Assembly (NCBI GenBank): GCA_029237695.1
Contig: CM055272.1
Span: forward strand, 10,342,042 to 10,406,041
Length of the DNA stretch: 64,000 nt
Direction: 5' to 3'
From: Conchocele bisecta
Taxonomy: Eukaryota > Mollusca > Bivalvia > Lucinida > Thyasiridae
In this document: one piece after another, positions 1 to 9,821 of the stretch
How positions within the stretch are numbered: position 1 is the stretch's first letter
How the letters are laid out: each line of letters starts with the position of its first letter
The notes under the pieces: model-generated
Databases searched by the model: none
Seen by the model: only the letters and a program-made list of their open reading frames with translations
Told to the model about the DNA's origin: nothing
Translations under genes and position numbers: made by a program

Positions 1-262
1 GTATTACGATTATTCGTAATCCTATTTTAGGGGAAGGGGCCAAGTGACTTTGGTGTGGTATTGACCTGGCACCAGGTTAGGTAATCCTAATTTCAGGGCT
101 GAATATATTTTTTCTCAATGTAAATATTAAGTTCCGATTTTGGGACCCCCCTTACCCCAATGCAGCAGGTTAAAAAGGGATCAAACCCGGTTGTTCGGCC
201 TTACATTACCTTAGCTGTTGATAGGCCGTTAAACACCAATAAACAAACAAACAAAACAACGT
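1..262 (+). mobile_element. tRNA-type SINE, sense copy, cut by window start
   Basis: The 3' two thirds of a dispersed element that recurs at least seven more times in the window. Shared blocks are a 'ggcaccaggt' segment, 'cagggctgaatata', 'gctgttgataggccgtta' and a terminal (AAAC)n tail at about 238-260. Full antisense copies at 23164-23624 and 53531-53908 carry 10-12 bp target duplications, so this is a retroposed SINE. The tRNA-like head lies before base 1. Confidence 0.75.
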
Positions 263-650
263 CAAGAGATCCAGGATCCACACTATATATACTGCACATT
301 CGGTTGTATTACAACTAACGTATGTCACAGACTGTTGTAATATTGTCACACTCCATGATACACACCTGAAATTCATCGAAATTCATCACCAAGGTCACAT
401 ATATCTGTACGAGGAGGGGTCGGGGGACGTTCGAATTTCAGCGCTGAATTAAAAATACTATTATCGTTCCATCAGTGAAACGACATTGGCACACTATCGT
501 GATCTGGTACCAGGGGCCATGACCAAGTCAGGTCCCGTAAGGATGGATTTACCATCATGTGTGGATCATGGGGCGACCTGGCTGATCTAGAAGTTTTACT
601 CGCTATTTGATTCCACAGCTGTAAGTGTACATTACCAGTTGACAAAAATT
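263..650. other. no gene seen; possible decayed SINE pieces
   Basis: No convincing ORF or splice-bordered exon. Short stretches near 440-530 ('gcgctgaatta', 'ctggtaccagg') resemble diverged parts of the SINE, but too weakly to call a copy. Confidence 0.4.
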
Positions 651-654
651 ATAA

Positions 655-1082
655 ACTGTACAGTTTGTCTGGCAGTATTGTACCTACAATTTGTCTGGCA
701 GTATTGTACAGTTTGTCTGGCTGGCAGTATTGTACAGTTTGTCTGGCAGTATTGTCCCTACAGTTTGTCTGGCAGTATTGTACAGTTTGTCTGGCAGTAT
801 TGTACAGTTTGTCTGGCAGTATTGTACCTACAGTTTGTCTGGCAGTATTGTACAGTTTGTCTGGCAGTATTGTACAGTTTGTCTGGCAGTATTGTCCCTA
901 CAGTTTGTCTGGCAGTATTGTACCTACAGTTTGTCTGGCAGTATTGTACAGTTTGTCTGGCAGTATTGTACAGTTTGTCTGGCAGTATTGTACCTACAGT
1001 TTGTCTGGCAGTATTGTACAGTTTGTCTGGCATGGCAGTATTGTACAGTTTGTCTGGCAGTATTGTACAGTTTGTCTGGCAA
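655..1082 (+). repeat. 22-bp minisatellite
   Basis: About 19 head-to-tail copies of a 22-bp unit (CAGTTTGTCTGGCAGTATTG plus TA). Some copies carry an extra CCTA, and others have small insertions such as 'ctgg' and 'catgg'. The unit lacks stops in several frames, which explains long apparent ORFs of VCLAVLY/SLSGSIVQ type on both strands; these are not genes. High copy identity suggests recent expansion or contraction. Confidence 0.95.
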
Positions 1083-1390
1083 TCGTGTTCGGCTGTTATC
1101 ATGGACCTCTTGATAACAATAAAATCACTATTTTCAAAAATTAGGTTAAATTTGTTGAGAACAAATGTCGACCTTGTATTACTATTAAGTTACGTTATTC
1201 CATGAACAGCTAGTAGGTTACTGTAACACCAGAGTGCTATCATAACGATTTGTATCGCTTTTAACTCTGTGAACCCCGTCGGCAGACAGACACACCTACC
1301 GAGGGATTATAGATGTATGTAATGATAACAGATAATAACGACATAAGAAAACATCTCTAAATATCCCGCCCCTCACAACAACTGTCACAC
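1083..1390. other. no feature recognised
   Basis: AT-rich single-copy-looking sequence between the minisatellite and a MITE. No exon or element end could be supported. Confidence 0.4.
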
Positions 1391-1630
1391 GGTGGAACCT
1401 CTCAAAACCAGACACCCTGTAGCCATTCACACCATGGAGCAATTAGACATCCTACTAGTTCACCAGGGTGTCCGGTTTAGAGATGTTCCACAGTACAGCA
1501 GCCATATGAGCAGCTCAAGGCATGATTATGTGTCTTGCAACAGGAGCGCACATTATCAATATATAATTTCATTTACAATGAAACAATCATAACTAAGCAT
1601 TGTCTGGGTGTACGGTTTATAGAGGTTCTA
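1391..1630. mobile_element. MITE with GTCCGGTTT-type inverted ends
   Basis: 1391-1419 (gtggaacctctcaaaacc...) and 1468-1495 (cagggtgtccggtttaga...gttccac) are inverted copies of about 28 bp. The same ends occur at 7575-7797 and 8925-9014, where TA duplications are visible. A further right-end-like piece lies at 1601-1630 (gggtgtacggtttatagagg), so two copies or a rearranged copy are present. pogo/Tigger-like ends (CAGTGGAACC) are the best comparison; no transposase is encoded. Confidence 0.65.
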
Positions 1631-1846
1631 GTGTACCAGACTTGACCTTGAGCACAGGGGCCGCATAGGTGTGATATATAATGAAAACATGGATGATGAC
1701 AAATGAGTATATCAAGTTTCAAGCCAATCTGACTTATAGTAACCAGACAGTAAGTAGCCGAAAACTTTAACGCAACTCTCGGACAGACTGACAGGGTGAC
1801 GACTATATGTACGCCAACATGTTTGTTGGGGTACATAAATATACAA
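1631..1846 (+). mobile_element. HINE-like fragment, X family, with 3' hairpin
   Basis: Contains X-type core sequence (gaccttgagcacaggggccgcatag..., also at 34.2-34.9 kb), a short degenerate GACAGACTGACAGGG tract, and a terminal hairpin at about 1809-1837 whose arms are gtacgccaaca / tgtttgttggggtac. This core, microsatellite, hairpin order is the right half of a pearl-type element. The left end is missing. Confidence 0.6.
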
Positions 1847-2285
1847 TATTAAATTATCATAAATGTTAGAGTTTTTTTGCATAAGTACAGTATTGCACAG
1901 CTGTATTACTACGAGTTTCAATATGACATGCGATTGTACTGCGTAAGCACATTTTATGCAACAAATATTTTGTCTGTATCTAGCATGGAATGGATTAATA
2001 GTTTGAAATGCGATGCTTGCAACTTGCCTGCCAGTGTAGTAAGATATAGCGCGACAGCTGAAGTGTTTCAAACCCATTTAACAGTAATCAAATTACTTAC
2101 TCTATGAAGATAAATGATTTTTTAGCATACCTTGATTGGCTGGAGACGCCGCGCGTCTACATTAGCGGCCTCCGGCTATCGACCCCCATGAGGCCGACTG
2201 ACAAAACAGACCTTAGGGAAGTATTATAAATACATATGGAAATGCAGCAAGAAACATAGACATAAACACACAAGGTAGACGCGAA
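1847..2285. other. no feature recognised
   Basis: AT-rich, with one GC-rich patch at 2140-2205. Small ORFs on both strands have no recognisable motifs or splice borders. Confidence 0.4.
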
Positions 2286-2667
2286 GCTCCCTGTATATAA
2301 CTAGAAATGGACGCTTGTCGACAAGCGCATGTGTATCCCCCTCCCCAGATACACAAGTAGTTTGAAAAAAGGGTGTTCGAGTTATGCTCCGGAGACAAAA
2401 TCAGTGACGGAAAAACAAAGGGAGATAACTAAAAAAATTAGTGATGCAAGAGTTGTCATTCTTGCGTGACACACCTTTAGGGTCGTGGTCTATGCATGTG
2501 TGAAGTTTCATGAAAATATTCCAAAGGGTGTTCGAGTTATGCTCCGGACACGAAATCAGAGCACGAAACAACAAATGGAGATAACTAAGAAATTAACGAC
2601 GCAAGAGTTGTCATTCTTACGTGCGACACATCTTTGGGTCGTCTTCTAGGCATGTATGAAGTTTAAT

Positions 2668-4192
2668 AAACTAGAAAATGTGTTCATAGAACACGGATGT
2701 CCCACATATCGCTTTGATAATAAATGAGGCCAAATTCCAAGTCAAAATTTTCTTTCACCTGAGCGTTAACGTTTTTGAAGCACCAAGTATGTGACCTTGA
2801 CCCTGTGCTTGGCGGGGGCAGGACGAACGTGGATTTGGCACATGGCGGTAGAGGACCATTAGAGCAATGCATATATGAAATATGAAGCTGATCCGTGAAA
2901 GAAAACAGAAATTATAAGATATTTACCTGAGCGTTAAAGTTTTTGAAGCACCAAGTATGTGACCCCTTGACCCTGGGCTTGGCGGGGGCAGGACGAACGT
3001 GGATTTGGCACAGGACGGTAGAGGACCATTAGAGCAATGCGTATATAAAATATGAAGATGATCCATGAAAGAAAACAGAAATTATAAGATATTTACCAGA
3101 GCGTTAAAGTTTTTGAAGCACTAAGTATGTGACCTTGACCCTGACCCTGGGCTTGGCGGGGGCAGGACGAACGTGGATTTGGCACAGTGCGGTAGAGGAC
3201 CATTAGAGCAATGCGTATATGAAATATGAAGCTGATCCGTGAAAGAAAACAGAAATTATAAGATATTTACCTGAGCGTTAAAGTTTTTGAAGCACTAAGT
3301 ATGTGATCTTAACCCTGGGCTTGGCGGGGACAGGACGAACGTGGATTTGGCACAGGGCGGTAGAGGACCATTAGAGCAACGCGTATATGAAATATGAAGT
3401 TGATCCGTGAATGGAAAGAAACATTTTAAGATATTTACCTGAGCGTTAAAGTTTTTGAAGCACCAAGTATGTGACCTTGACCCTGGGCTTGGCGGGGGCA
3501 GGACGAACGTGGATTTGGCATAGGGCGGTAGAGGACCATTAGAGCAATACGTATATGTAATATGAAGATGATCCATGAAAGAAAACAGAAATTATAAGAT
3601 ATTTACCCGAGCGTTAAAGTTTTTGAAGCACTAAGTATGTGACCTTGACCCTGGGCTTGGCGGGGGCAGGACGAACGTGGATTTGACACAGGGCGGTAGA
3701 GGACCATTAGAGCAATGCGTATATGAAATATGAAGCTTATCCGTGAAAGAAAACAGAAATTATAAGATATTAACCTGAGCGTTAAAGTTTTTGAAGCACA
3801 AAGTATGTGACCTTGACCCTGGGCTTGGCGGGGGGCAGGACGAACGTGGATTTGGCACAGGGCGGTAGAGGACCATTAGAGCAATGTGTATATGAAATAT
3901 GAAGCAGATCGGTCTAAGGATGAAGAAATTATGAGACATTTACCCAAGTGTTAAAGTTTTGTGACGGACGGACGGACGGACGGACGGGAGGACGGGACGC
4001 ACGTTCCTACGAATGAATACTTGTTGGGTTTTTACTCCATAAAAATACCCAACAAGAGTACCCAACACTATCCTAACCCTACCCAATAAGATCCCCGTAC
4101 GCTTACAACAAGTACCTATTCGTGTGTGCGGACGGACGGACGGACGGAAAAGGGTAACACTAAATGCCCCCTCCACTATCGTGGTGGGGCAT
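2668..4192 (+). mobile_element. HINE-like element, V family, full length
   Basis: The left end starts aaactagaaaatgtgttcat. Seven tandem core units of 168-174 bp begin with 'gagcgttaa' at 2761, 2929, 3099, 3273, 3441, 3609 and 3777. They carry GTGACCTTGACCCTGGG and a conserved 'ggtagaggaccattagagca'. A (GACG)n microsatellite follows (3963-4148, with an insertion), then a 3' hairpin at about 4165-4191 (tgccccct / tggtggggca). This is the complete pearl-type layout, nested in a W unit. Confidence 0.85.
3985..4128. mobile_element. small inverted-repeat element inside the V microsatellite
   Basis: The GACG tract is broken at about 3985 and resumes near 4129. The intervening sequence has imperfect inverted ends (cgaatgaatacttgttgg at 4009-4026 and acaacaagtacctattcg near 4106-4123) and internal 'tacccaacaagagtacccaac' repeats. 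A MITE is likely; no target duplication could be fixed in the repetitive flank. Confidence 0.45.
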
Positions 4193-4271
4193 AAAAATAT
4201 TCCAAAGGGTGTTCGAGTTATGCTCTGGATACGAAATCAGTGCATGAAACAACAAAGGGAGATAAGTAAAC

Positions 4272-4430
4272 AAGAATTCCGCGGAATCAAATGCCTCGCC
4301 TTGTCCCGCCTTGACCTCGAGCCTGGGCCCGAAAGCAATTTTCACTGGCCCGAACATATTATACAATTATTGACTAGCGAGCCATGAAATATCAGATTAT
4401 ATTCTATGGCTCACTAGTCAATAATTGTTT
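4272..4430. mobile_element. inverted-repeat element
   Basis: Contains inverted arms at 4360-4385 (acaattattgactagcgagccat) and 4407-4430 (atggctcactagtcaataat). Starts near 'caagaattccgcggaatc', itself palindromic. Family unknown. Confidence 0.45.
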
Positions 4431-4864
4431 TATTATATGATAATAGTCTGTATATAGCACTTACGACCTTATGCTACTAGACAAAAATTTACAAAGAATT
4501 TGAGAAAAAAAATGAAAAAAAGAAATGGAAAAAAAAAAGTTTAAAAAATAAAAAATAATAATGCTTGCTACTGGAGCCCAGAATTTTTTTTTAATAGTCC
4601 TATATTTATCTACATATATCTGCACAGGTCCACATAATGCCACAATATTTTCAACACAGTTTACGGAAATGTAATATACAATGTAGTAATTTACCTGTAT
4701 AAATTACCTGCGAGATAGATAGTGGTCAAGACTGGACATTTGCACATGCTAGCATATGCACAGGTGAATGGTTCACCCAGTCTCTATTGTTCAACCGGAG
4801 AAGGCTATTGTTCTCTCTACAGGTAAGGTGTACAGAGCACACGAGAAAACGGGTCTTCATGCAT
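4431..4864. other. A/T-rich spacer
   Basis: Holds an A-rich low-complexity stretch at 4480-4590 and ordinary AT-rich sequence. No gene seen. Confidence 0.5.
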
Positions 4865-5497
4865 TATTGTCCAGTTTGTAGAGTGCGCAAAACAAAAAAG
4901 GGAGATAACTAAAAAATTAGCTGTGCAAGAGTTGTCATTCTTGTGCGCGACACACCTCCGGGTCGTGGTCTATGCATGTGTGCAGTTTCATGAAAATATT
5001 CCAAAGGGTGGTCGAGTTATGCTCCAGACAGGATATCAGTGCGCGAAAACAAAAAAGGGAGATAACTAGATAACTAAAAAATTAGCTATGCAAGAGTTGT
5101 CATTCTTGTGCACGACACACCTTCGGTTCGTGGTCTAATTGAATGTGTGAAGTTTCATAAAAATATTCCAAAGGGTGGTCGAGTTATGCTCAATCAGTGC
5201 GCGAAACAAAAAAGGGAAATAACTCAAAAATTAGCTACGCAAGAGTTGTCATTCTTGTGCACGACACACTTCCGGGTCGTGGTCTATGCATGTGTGCAGT
5301 TTCATGAAAATATTCCAAAGGGTGGTCGAGTTATGCTCCGGACAGGAAATTAGTGCACGAAAACAAAAAAGGGAGATAACTAAAAAATTAGCTATGCAAG
5401 AGTTGTCATTCTTGTGCACGACACCTTCGGTTCGTGGTCTAATTGAATGTGTGAAGTTTCATAAAAATATTCCAAAGGGTGCAGCGGTCCAGATAAG
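4865..5497 (+). mobile_element. HINE-like core array, W family
   Basis: Four tandem W units with 'gcaagagttgtcattcttg' at about 4925, 5090, 5239 and 5396 (period about 150-165 bp). Units carry 'gggagataact' and 'ttccaaagggtgg'. Neither a left end nor the microsatellite/hairpin right end is present here; the array stops at 5497 in unrelated sequence. Confidence 0.75.
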
Positions 5498-7150
5498 GTA
5501 ATTAAAAAATGCAAAAACCCAATTAAGACAATGCGTACCAAAAAGCAATTAAAATGTCCAGTACGCAATACTTTGTTATCCTGTAGCGTACTCCTCAAAT
5601 GTATTTTCAGTCTGTCGCGTACTGCTAGATTTGTTCATGTATACAATCCTACAAAATCATCGCCGATGATCTGTGCGGTCGGCCATTCAATGTTTACAAA
5701 GTCTGGTCCCGGCTCTAGCTGCGGACAATGTCTCCCTGTATTTCACCGATAACGGCTGGAAACCAGTCTTCGGGTGTATTCGATTTGAACTCCAGGATTT
5801 AGCGGGAGCGATTCCGACTCTCAGCGGGAGAAAAATGGGTCCAACTCGATACGAAACTCTAGTAACCCACCACACGGCATTTGTTTCGAGTACCGTTCAA
5901 GTTAATGATCCCAAATCTAGAATTGTCCACCCTTATCGCATTGGCCGTTTTTGCCCATATTGATTTTGAGAAAACAAATCAGATAAGACGGGGCCTATCA
6001 ATTATGGCGAAAGTTAACACAAACTTCAGAGCTCACGCGAGCCGGAATTGAATTCCCCTTTACCTCTGAATTTGTTTGTCTGACAATCCACGTCATTGAC
6101 GGAAAATATTACTAATTATCAAATCAATAATTGTGGAAAAAAACGGCCATGCGACACTATTGTGAACCCTAGATCCAGGCTCATTACAGTACTAGTCTAT
6201 TTTCTTAAATTCAAATCGATGTGAAACTGCTTGTTTCGACGACCACGAGTTTACTCACGGAGTTGCAACGAAAAACGTCCGTAGACATTCGTAAACGACT
6301 ATCCGCACGGATAAAACAAATGGTACAGTGGAATTGGTCCTGGGGGAGGGCGGGGCACAGCAGACATTTTATTATTTTGAATGTGTCAGGTTTATATTTT
6401 ACATGTGGGACAATATCATAAGTAATAAATGAAAATATTGTAACATTATTACTATTTCGACCAACGCACACGTTGAATAAAATGGCGGTCGAATTAACTA
6501 AGTTAAAATAGGACGAGTTGAACGGCGCCCGAATTCACCAATTAATATAATCGTAGTAGCGATAGACACTATAGATAACACAATCGGATCAGGTCAGATT
6601 TTTTCGTAGAACATTGGTGACACATGGCGCAACAAAATGGCTGCCACAACAAACAAAGGTGGAAGAAAAAAATTGCAAAAGTCCACCACCAATGTTAACC
6701 TTATTTCGATTTATTTTACGACCGATGCAAAGGTCGAATCTCAATCCATTTGCACAAGGCATCATACAGTCATTTTGTTGAGCTCGGTGTGTGGAGACCC
6801 CAACTTAATCGTGATTGACATTATTGATGAATTGCTGTCAAACGTGGTCAGCCAAACAAAAAAATGGATCGCGTGTTGCAAAGATCAATCTGCCAATCAA
6901 AAGATTCTTGATCAGCGTATGCACTGTTTGTCATTCAGATAATGAAACATCCAGCATGATTTGTTTAAGACTTGATACTGTTCGTTACATAACTTATAAC
7001 TATAAGTGTGCTAGCAGATCCGGAACTACACTGTTCACAAATGCCATAAGCCCAATTACTATAGTAACAGTTACTTATATGTACTTGGAATCATTGAAAA
7101 CTTGAACTAATCATTTTGGTGTTCTTATAAGTAAGTAAAGCTGTGTTACC
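5498..7150. other. low-repeat interval, no gene identified
   Basis: The longest stretch in the left part without a recognised repeat. Small plus-strand ORFs (5673-5963 and 6637-6942, about 100 codons each) have no family motif I recognise and lack a clear splice context. It is slightly richer in CpG near 5650-6060. Two AAAATGGCGG / CAAAATGGCTGCC motifs (6478-6488, 6634-6647) resemble YY1-type sites common near animal promoters. A promoter or 5' exon is possible but unproved. Confidence 0.3.
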
Positions 7151-7334
7151 ATACACATGTAAGTATAACACTAACAGTACCAATAATAAATAAATTAGTA
7201 TGATTTGTTTCCGAATCGGTTTTTGTAATCAAAATATGGAAATACCCAATTGAAAAAAATTGATGGGGTAACGTTTTCAAAAGTATGGAGTAACCGTACC
7301 CAATGTCAAATTCCTTATCTGGAGCCCTGGGGTG

Positions 7335-7540
7335 GTCGAGGTATGCAAGAGTTGTCATTCTTGTGCGCGACACACCTTCGGGTCATGGTCTATGCATGTG
7401 TGAAGTTTCATGAAAATATTCCAAAGGGTGTTCGAGTTATGCTCCGGACAAGAAGTGTCTGCTGCGGACGCGGCCCGCTGTCAAATCCATAGTATCCCCC
7501 GACGGAGTCCGGGGGATACAATTAACCAGAAACAGCCGGT
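7335..7540 (+). mobile_element. HINE-like right end, W family, with 3' hairpin
   Basis: One W core unit (tgcaagagttgtcattcttg ... gagttatgctccgga, 7340-7450) is followed by a GC-rich linker and a near-perfect hairpin at about 7492-7520 (gtatcccccg / cgggggatac). This is the terminal structure expected of a W element and supplies the right end missing at 4865-5497. Confidence 0.65.
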
Positions 7541-7574
7541 ATACACTGGATGTCACATCTAACTATTCACTGTA

Positions 7575-7797
7575 CAGTGGAACCCCTCTAAACCGGACAC
7601 TCGGGAAAGTTTACCTCACATGTGTTTTGCTGTCATGTATATCTGTGATTACAATGACTTTTCATGATTGTAAAACACTAGAATGTGTCATGAAGTGCTC
7701 ACACATCTGATTTACAGTGGAAACATCTCCAAACCGGACACCCTGTGAGGGGACACCCTGGGGACCTCCCAGGGTGTCCGGTTTGGAGAGGTTCCAT
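7575..7797. mobile_element. MITE, GTCCGGTTT family, one full and one partial copy
   Basis: Left ends CAGTGGAACC / CAGTGGAAAC at 7575 and 7715, each preceded by TA. 7715-7797 is complete, with ends CAGTGGAAACATCTCC and GGAGAGGTTCCATG and an inner inverted 'ggtccccagggtgtccgg'-type block. The copy starting at 7575 lacks its right end. Confidence 0.7.
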
Positions 7798-7896
7798 GGA
7801 TAGTTCTATAACATAAAATGTATATATTTCTTTTTCATCCGTTATTTCTGAGGGGCTATATCCCAGGGGCTATATACGGAGAAATATAGATTACAT

Positions 7897-8140
7897 GTAG
7901 CTGTGACTGGAGAAATGAGGCTTATGGGTTTTGCGACAAATGCAGATTCAGATCAGCCTGTGCATCCGCAGTCTGATCAGGATCTGCACTGTTCGCTATT
8001 CCATCAATGAAACACCCATCAAGCTTCAGCAAGCAATATAGATTGTTACTAGTATTAGGTTACAAGAGTGTGCTATTTGATCAGGAGCAACACTGCCAGG
8101 TCAAATATGCAATAAACCGCATTTCTCAAGTCACAGCCAC
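7897..8140. mobile_element. MITE, GTGACTGGAGAAATG family
   Basis: A 244-bp element with inverted ends gtagctgtgactggagaaatg (7897) and atttctcaagtcacagccac (8121-8140), and inner inverted 'ctgatcaggatctgcactg' blocks. Related copies lie at 8464-8803, 9170-9345, 49978-50222 and 58395-58560. Its right end is 16 bp from the splice acceptor of the next exon. Confidence 0.75.
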
Positions 8141-8156
8141 ATATTTTATTCTTCAG

Positions 8157-8368
8157 ACGACGATGGCTGTATCGTGTCCGAGTGGTCAGACTGGACGCCG
8201 TGCTCCAAGACGTGCGGCTATGGTCGGCAGGAGCGCCGACGCACGATCATCCGGCGAGCGACGTCCAAGCTTGGTCGCTACTGTCCGGTGTTACGCGAGG
8301 ACCGCACGTGTGGAAGCATGAAGACGTGTCAGTGGGAGTCGTTTAGTTTCCTCAAGACGGGTGTCTGA
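8157..8368 (+). CDS. terminal exon of a thrombospondin type-1 repeat protein
   Basis: The acceptor tattttattcttcag ends at 8156. After two bases of a split codon, the frame reads DDGCIVSEWSDWTPCSKTCG, then GRQERRRTIIRRATSK, a CPVLRE segment, CG and a final KTCQWESFSFLKTGV, with TGA at 8366-8368. The WSxWTPCSxTCGxG signature with later paired cysteines is diagnostic of a TSP1 domain. These domains are extracellular, disulphide-bonded and C-mannosylated on the WxxW tryptophan. The CxVSEW start is reminiscent of spondin, isthmin and SBSPON-type proteins, but one exon cannot decide among them. Upstream exons are not identified and may lie left of the window or in 5.5-7.1 kb. Translation from the GTG at 8174 would be wrong; the exon is entered by splicing. 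Confidence 0.8.
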
Positions 8369-8425
8369 GGCGGACCGACAGATGGACAGACAGACGGACG
8401 GACAGATAGACAGACGCACAAACAC
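8369..8425 (+). repeat. GACA/GACG microsatellite in the 3' flank
   Basis: Imperfect (GACA)n/(GACGG)n directly after the TSP1 stop codon. It resembles the microsatellite block of HINE-like elements but has no core or hairpin beside it. Confidence 0.6.
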
Positions 8426-8463
8426 TCATGAACGGGATGGTGACTTTTGGGACCTAGACATTT

Positions 8464-8803
8464 GTGGCTGTGACTGGAGAAATGAGATTTATGGGATTTT
8501 TGGCCAGTGTAGCTCCTGATCAAATAGCACTCCTGTAGCCTGATAACAATCTATATTGCTTATTAGAAGCATGGTGGTGTTTCATTGATGGAATGGCAAA
8601 TAGAGATGAACACACTGGAGAAATGGGATGTATGGCATTTGCAAACCAGTGTATACCAAAATCTGCCTATACACCAACATAGTCTGATTGGTGTCTGCCA
8701 ATGAAGCATCCATCCTAGTCTGATCTGGTAAACAGTAGAGATTCCGCTGCTGAAATAAGCAGACTGACCACAAACACCACAAGCCCCATTTCTCCAGTCA
8801 CTG
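8464..8803. mobile_element. two joined MITE copies, GTGACTGGAGAAATG family
   Basis: 8464-8607 holds the left part of one copy (gtggctgtgactggagaaatg, then 'gtagctcctgatcaaatagca'). 8608-8803 is a second copy with inverted ends cactggagaaatggga and ccccatttctccagtcac. Both lack coding capacity. Confidence 0.7.
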
Positions 8804-8924
8804 GTCAACATTACATAATTATGAGTATTACATAAAAAATGTGCTTGAAGGTGCTGGAAATCATGGAAATGTATTTTGTTAATATAGGTAGGTCAAAAAA
8901 GTCAAACTGGAATAAATACCAGTA

Positions 8925-9014
8925 CATTGGAACCTCTCTAAATCGGACACCCTAGGAGGTCCCCAGTACAGTGTGGGAGGTCCCCAGGGTGTCCGGTTTA
9001 GAGATGTTCCACTG
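8925..9014. mobile_element. 90-bp MITE with TA target duplication
   Basis: Ends CATTGGAACCTCTCTAAA and TTTAGAGATGTTCCACTG, with inner inverted GGTGTCC/GGACACC blocks. It is flanked by TA on both sides (8923-8924, 9015-9016). A compact complete copy of the family seen at 7575-7797; the CAGTGGAAC-like ends and TA duplication fit the pogo/Tigger group. Confidence 0.8.
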
Positions 9015-9169
9015 TAAATCAGACATATGACTATGCCAATGTATGCAGATGTGCTTTGCGAACTTGAACAGGCATTATCATCATAAATATACGCCAATGA
9101 AACCCAGAAAATTAAGGATACACGGACTGCCTGCGTGTCTAGTTAAGAGAGGTTCTACTGTATGTCATT

Positions 9170-9345
9170 CATGACTGCGGCTGTGAGATATTGGGCTTAG
9201 CCTGATGGCATTCGCAACCACTGCAGTCCCGACCATGGTCTGCACTGTTCGCCACACACACAGAGTGAAACACTCGTCATTCTCATCATTATTACAAGCT
9301 GGCCACAAATAACATACGCCCTGTTTCTCCAATCACGGCCACATA
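9170..9345. mobile_element. degenerate MITE, GTGACTGGAGAAATG family
   Basis: The left end gcggctgtgagatattgggc and right end ccctgtttctccaatcacggc are recognisable but mutated. The inner 'tctgcactgttcgcc' block is retained. Confidence 0.6.
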
Positions 9346-9821
9346 AGCAAATGCAGAAATTCCAACTCTATATCAATTAAATATATACAGAGCTTCAGAT
9401 AAGTTTTGTATCAAAAGAGTATTATACCCCCATATTTCAAATTCAATGCATATTTTACTTTTACAAATGCATTATTGATTTTCTTCTTTTATTAAATAGG
9501 GAATTAATGATAAATAAATGAAACAAATTTAAAAATTGACTTATTAGAGCTGCAAAAAGGAAACACTGTTTGCATTTTGCAGCTCAACTAATTAAATTTT
9601 CAACTTTATTACATATGTTCACTTCTCAATTTGAAAATCAATATTGATACCGTATTTTCACTATAAGGAAGTTTTTATAATATTGTATGGGATTAGATCA
9701 CCAGCATGATTGTGGCACAGGACAGACGTCACTTGTATGAATTTTGTACTGGCTACAACAAATGTATTTGAAATTTGATGATTTAGCAATATTATAACCA
9801 TGTAAACTATGTAATTTGCAG
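9346..9821. other. AT-rich flank, partly duplicated beyond the minisatellite
   Basis: No gene seen. Segments near 9440-9480 and 9625-9650 recur in diverged form and the same order at 11565-11610 and 11728-11755, on the far side of the 18-bp array. Confidence 0.5.

Larger units (their letters stand above)
2286..4262 (+). mobile_element. HINE-like element, W family, split by V insertion
   Basis: W core units (gcaagagttgtcattcttg ... gttcgagttatgctccgga, about 150-165 bp) occur at about 2345-2667 and resume at 4193. A left-end-like hairpin (cgcttgtcgacaagcg) is at 2310-2325. The unit is interrupted after 'gaagtttaat' (2667) and resumes with 'aaaaatattccaaagggtg' (4193), exactly where other W units are continuous (compare about 5150-5180). 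The right side after 4262 runs into another inverted-repeat element. Confidence 0.7.

Noticed and set aside
639..1205. Long ORFs on both strands of the 22-bp array
   Set aside because: Peptides simply repeat the minisatellite unit in each frame; no start context, no unique sequence.
5673..5963. Plus-strand ORF of 96 codons in a low-repeat interval
   Set aside because: No motif, and an antisense ORF of similar length overlaps; left as unassigned.
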